DNA from: Boswellia sacra
Taxonomy: Eukaryota; Streptophyta; Magnoliopsida; Sapindales; Burseraceae
Assembly (NCBI GenBank): GCA_013180625.2
Contig: SNVD02011224.1
Coordinates: 284,001 to 348,000 of the forward strand
DNA: 64,000 bases
Direction: 5' to 3'
Shown here: positions 61,122-64,000 of the stretch, in pieces
How the letters are laid out: every line of letters starts with the position of its first letter
Numbering within the stretch: position 1 is the first letter of the stretch
Notes under the pieces: model-generated
Told to the model about the DNA's origin: nothing
Database searches by the model: none
Seen by the model: the letters and a program-made list of their open reading frames with translations, nothing else
Made by a program: the position numbers and the translations under genes

Positions 61122-62465
61122 ATGCCGCTGCCATCTCTCTCGAGGAGTCGAATTCAAACCCAGAACCTCCTTCTCAACTATTCCCTGAAAACCCTCACCA
61201 CGAACACAAACACAAAGGCCTCCAAAGACGACTACTTTGCGGCCATCAACCACGTCGCCAACATCGTCCGCCACGACATCTACCCTGAACGCACCCTCTC
61301 CAGACTCGACCTCTCTTTGACTTCCGAGCTCGTTTACCGCGTCCTCCGCGCCTGCTCCACCTCCCCCTCCGAATCCCTCCGTTTCTTCACCTGGGCTCGC
61401 GCCCACTACACCCCCACTTCCCTCGAGTTCGAACAGCTCATCAGAACCCTCGCCCACCACAAACGCTACCAGTCCATGTGGAAGACTGTCGAACACATGA
61501 AGCCCCTCAACCTCTCTGTCAGCCCTGACACTCTTTCTTTCATCATTGAAGAGTTTGGGAAACATGGGTTGGTTGACAATGCTGTTGAGGTCTTCAACAA
61601 GTCTCGGGCTTTCAACTGTGACCACTCTGTTGCTTTGTATAACTCCCTGTTGTTTGCTCTTTGCGAGGTAAAGTTGTTCCATGGAGCTTATGCGTTGGTC
61701 AGGAGGATGATAAGGAAAGGTTTTGTGCCTGATAGAAGGACTTATGCTGTGCTTGTCAATGCTTGGTGTTCTTCTGGGAAAATGAAGGAGGCTCAAGACT
61801 TTCTTCAAGAGATGAGTGATAAAGGCTTTAATCCTTCTGTTAGAGGTCGTGATTTGTTGATTCAAGGGCTGTTAAATGCCGGCTATTTAGAGTCCGCAAA
61901 GAAAATGGTCAATAAGATGACTAAAGAAGGGTTTGTGCCAGATTTAGAAACGTTTAATTCGTTAATTGAAACGATTTGTAAATCCGGGGAGGTTGAATTC
62001 TGTATTGATATGTATTATAATGTTTGTAAATTAGGCTTATGTGTGGATATAAATACATATAAGATATTGATTCCAGCTGTTTCGAAAGTCGGTCAAATTG
62101 ATGAAGCTTTTAGACTATTGCATAACTTGGTTGAGGATGGTTACAAACCTTTTCCAAGCTTGTATGCTCCAATAATTAAGGGGATGTTTAGGAGGGGGCA
62201 GTTTGACGATGCATTCTGTTTCTTTAGTGAAATGAAAGTTAGAGGGCATCCCCCCAATAGGCCAGTTTATACGATGTTGATAACAATGTGTGGGCGTGGA
62301 GGGAAGTTTGTGGAGGCAGCAAATTATTTGGTGGAGATGACTGAGATGGGATTAACACCAATTTCTAGGTGTTTTGATATGGTTACTGATGGGCTGAAGA
62401 ATTGTGGGAAGCATGATTTGGCTAAGAAGATAGAGCAGTTAGAGGTATCTCTGCGGTCTGTTTGA
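61122..62465 (+). CDS. P-type pentatricopeptide repeat protein, probably mitochondrial
   Basis: This is a single-exon ORF of 447 aa. The N-terminus (MPLPSLSRSRIQTQNLLL) is Arg/Ser/Leu-rich without acidic residues, as expected for a mitochondrial presequence. From about residue 100 to 430 there are roughly nine 35-residue PPR units, for example the ones beginning VALYNSLLFALCEVKLFHGA and RTYAVLVNAWCSSGKMKEA. No E, E+, DYW or SMR domain follows, so this is a P-class protein, a class that usually acts in organelle RNA stabilisation, splicing or translation. The sequence resembles the Arabidopsis At5g18390 type; its specific RNA target cannot be read from the sequence. The 5' third is more GC-rich than the rest. 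A long minus-strand frame (61865-61098) is its shadow. Confidence 0.9.
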   Translation: MPLPSLSRSRIQTQNLLLNYSLKTLTTNTNTKASKDDYFAAINHVANIVRHDIYPERTLSRLDLSLTSELVYRVLRACSTSPSESLRFFTWARAHYTPTSLEFEQLIRTLAHHKRYQSMWKTVEHMKPLNLSVSPDTLSFIIEEFGKHGLVDNAVEVFNKSRAFNCDHSVALYNSLLFALCEVKLFHGAYALVRRMIRKGFVPDRRTYAVLVNAWCSSGKMKEAQDFLQEMSDKGFNPSVRGRDLLIQGLLNAGYLESAKKMVNKMTKEGFVPDLETFNSLIETICKSGEVEFCIDMYYNVCKLGLCVDINTYKILIPAVSKVGQIDEAFRLLHNLVEDGYKPFPSLYAPIIKGMFRRGQFDDAFCFFSEMKVRGHPPNRPVYTMLITMCGRGGKFVEAANYLVEMTEMGLTPISRCFDMVTDGLKNCGKHDLAKKIEQLEVSLRSV

Positions 62466-64000
62466 TGCTTATGGATTGGCAGTTGAAGACGGTGCCTTTT
62501 ACTGTATGTCACTTGGGCTCAAGTGTGAGGTGAGTGACTTCTTTATTATGAAAAGTTAGCTAAATCTTTGTTATTTAACATATTGGCAACAGTTATAAAT
62601 TTTACTGATTTATTGTTTTTGTAGTTCTTAGTGCAACATCTAGTAAATTGTACATTTTTTCCATGAATAACTAGTTCAATTTATCTCACTTTACTGTAAC
62701 CTAATTTTTGCTTTAGTTTGCACTTTTCTTTGTGAGAGTCATTTTTCTTTTATTGAAATGGTCATATTCAACTACTGCACAAATGAGGAGGAAACAGAAT
62801 GATATGTGTTGGACAAACAATAAAAGTCTGATGAATTTGGATCTTCATAAAACATTATACTGGAAATTTTTAGGCCATCAGCTTTTGTTGGATATCATTT
62901 CAGTTGCTACTACATTAATTAGCAAGCAGGGAGGGGCAGACAGGGATATATGAGAACCAAATTTTGAATAGGTTAAAATGTGCCAAAACTTTTGAAGATT
63001 TTGATGGGATAGGTTCTAACTATCACAGTAAATTATGAAAAGAATGCTCGTCAATGGTTTCTTCACTCAATCAAAGGAAGTCCAATAAGTTGAAAAACCT
63101 TTTTTTTTTCTTTTGGTTTAAAATCAGCAAACATGCTAGAAATTTGACTCTGGGTATGAACATAACTCCATAGTAGTTGTTTTGTCCTAGAATAGGTAAA
63201 ATTCAAAGATACTACGAAGGGCTTTACATCCTTGGTTGTTGCTGCTGATATTGCTTCCCTGGTGTGAAATTGTTGAACCCTGGAAAAGAGTAAATTACCA
63301 AAAGAATTTGATGCATATGTATTTATGATGAGAAAATGATCAGTGAGGAAAAATTTTATTGTATTTTGTAAATATTATGGGTTTTGGTTCACATGTGATC
63401 AACATTTTTGTAGTTCATTGGAATGGAATCTTATCCTTTCTTCATGCATATTTGGCGCGATATACTTAACCTTAAGAATGTTGATGGATTTGCTTGTGTA
63501 TTTGCCAAAAAAAGCTTAAACTCTTGCTCTCTCTGCATAGCTGGAGTTTATGACTTTGTGCAGTTGTGATTCAAAAGGTTGAATTATTAACATTTATATG
63601 ATGCTGTAACTAGGAGAATGATTTGAAAATTGTAAGCGGCTTCAGTACTAGAAGATATCAGTTATTCACTTCTTGTTATGTGGAGGTGGAGGCACTCAGC
63701 TGGGGAGCTCTCTGGGAGTACGGATCACCTTCTCAGGTATTTATAAACTTTTTGGCTCATCCATCAGGTGGTTGGTGTGGGGCCAGGAATACAAGTGGAC
63801 ATTTAGCTCTAGATTTGACATTCATGAGGCAGGAACTGTATAAAATTTTAGTTCCTTCTTTCATACGCTGAGTAACTGATTAGTTTTGTTGGAAAAAAAA
63901 CTAGTATGGTCCAATTCCTGGAAGATTGAAACTTGAACCTGGAGAGCCTATGGCATTTGTGTTTCTATCTTCCTGTTTAAGGCAATTACTTTGCCCCTGA
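62466..64000. other. Region downstream of the PPR gene, no further gene recognised
   Basis: The sequence just after the stop has a GAGGTGAGTG donor-like site near 62527, so the PPR transcript may have a spliced 3' UTR. The frame at 63623-63871 (82 aa) shows no recognisable domain and begins on an arbitrary codon context. I see no transposon ends or RNA genes here. Confidence 0.35.

Noticed and set aside
61046..61288. Apparent overlapping upstream ORF before the PPR start
   Set aside because: The frame begins with GTG, not ATG, in the actual sequence, so it is not a credible plant uORF.
61098..61865. 255-aa open frame on the minus strand
   Set aside because: It is the antisense shadow of the PPR gene's GC-rich 5' part; its Gly/Glu/Val-rich sequence mirrors Pro/Ser/Thr codons on the other strand, and no domain is recognisable.
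63623..63871. 82-aa frame near the right end
   Set aside because: It has no recognisable domain, no promoter or splice context, and is within chance ORF length for this composition.
1..64000. Search for CRISPR arrays, operons, toxin-antitoxin or defence islands
   Set aside because: Nothing of this kind is present; the window is plant nuclear DNA with spliced genes and transposons.

Overview
This window is nuclear DNA of a flowering plant, most likely a eudicot. It has AT-rich intergenic DNA, large genes with many GT-AG introns, plant-specific proteins, and LTR retrotransposons, TRIM-like elements, hAT-like elements and MITEs. I cannot name the species from the sequence alone. All calls come from reading exons, motifs and repeats by eye; no database search was run.

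Four protein-coding genes lie on the + strand, and each reads from start to stop. (1) 2641/2734-14028 is a 13-exon gene for a PPR-like, SAP-domain plastid protein of the pTAC3/PAP1 type, part of the plastid-encoded RNA polymerase (PEP) apparatus. (2) 15130-41903 is a 30-exon gene for the CYFIP/PIR121/SRA1 subunit (PIR/KLUNKER/PIROGI) of the SCAR/WAVE actin-nucleation complex, 1287 aa. (3) 49010-57587 is a 27-exon gene for the O-GlcNAc transferase SECRET AGENT (SEC), 973 aa, with TPR repeats followed by the catalytic region. (4) 61122-62465 is a single-exon, P-type PPR protein, 447 aa, probably mitochondrial. They are ordinary conserved genes and do not form an operon or pathway. Their order is informative: I recall the Arabidopsis counterparts of genes 1 and 3 lying close together on chromosome 3 and those of genes 2 and 4 on chromosome 5. 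This window therefore looks like an unfractionated ancestral block.

The accessory content is mostly mobile DNA. A 1.4 kb non-autonomous hAT-like element (197-1596) has a perfect 8-bp target duplication. The pTAC3 introns hold a deletion derivative of a Copia element, two TRIM-like elements and a solo LTR with a perfect 5-bp target duplication. PIR intron 16 is about 9.8 kb and holds a decayed Copia element (23616-31050, minus strand). That element is interrupted by a young LTR element (26843-29525) encoding only an intact gag-like protein, so the nest is two deep. A second copy of one TRIM family lies in a SEC intron, and MITE-like inverted repeats lie in both large intergenic regions.

No rRNA, tRNA, CRISPR, phage or bacterial-type system is present. 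The most unusual object is the gag-only LTR element family, with one young full copy and one related solo LTR. Next come the concentration of Gln-to-stop changes in the Copia host and a leader motif shared by the host and the nested element.
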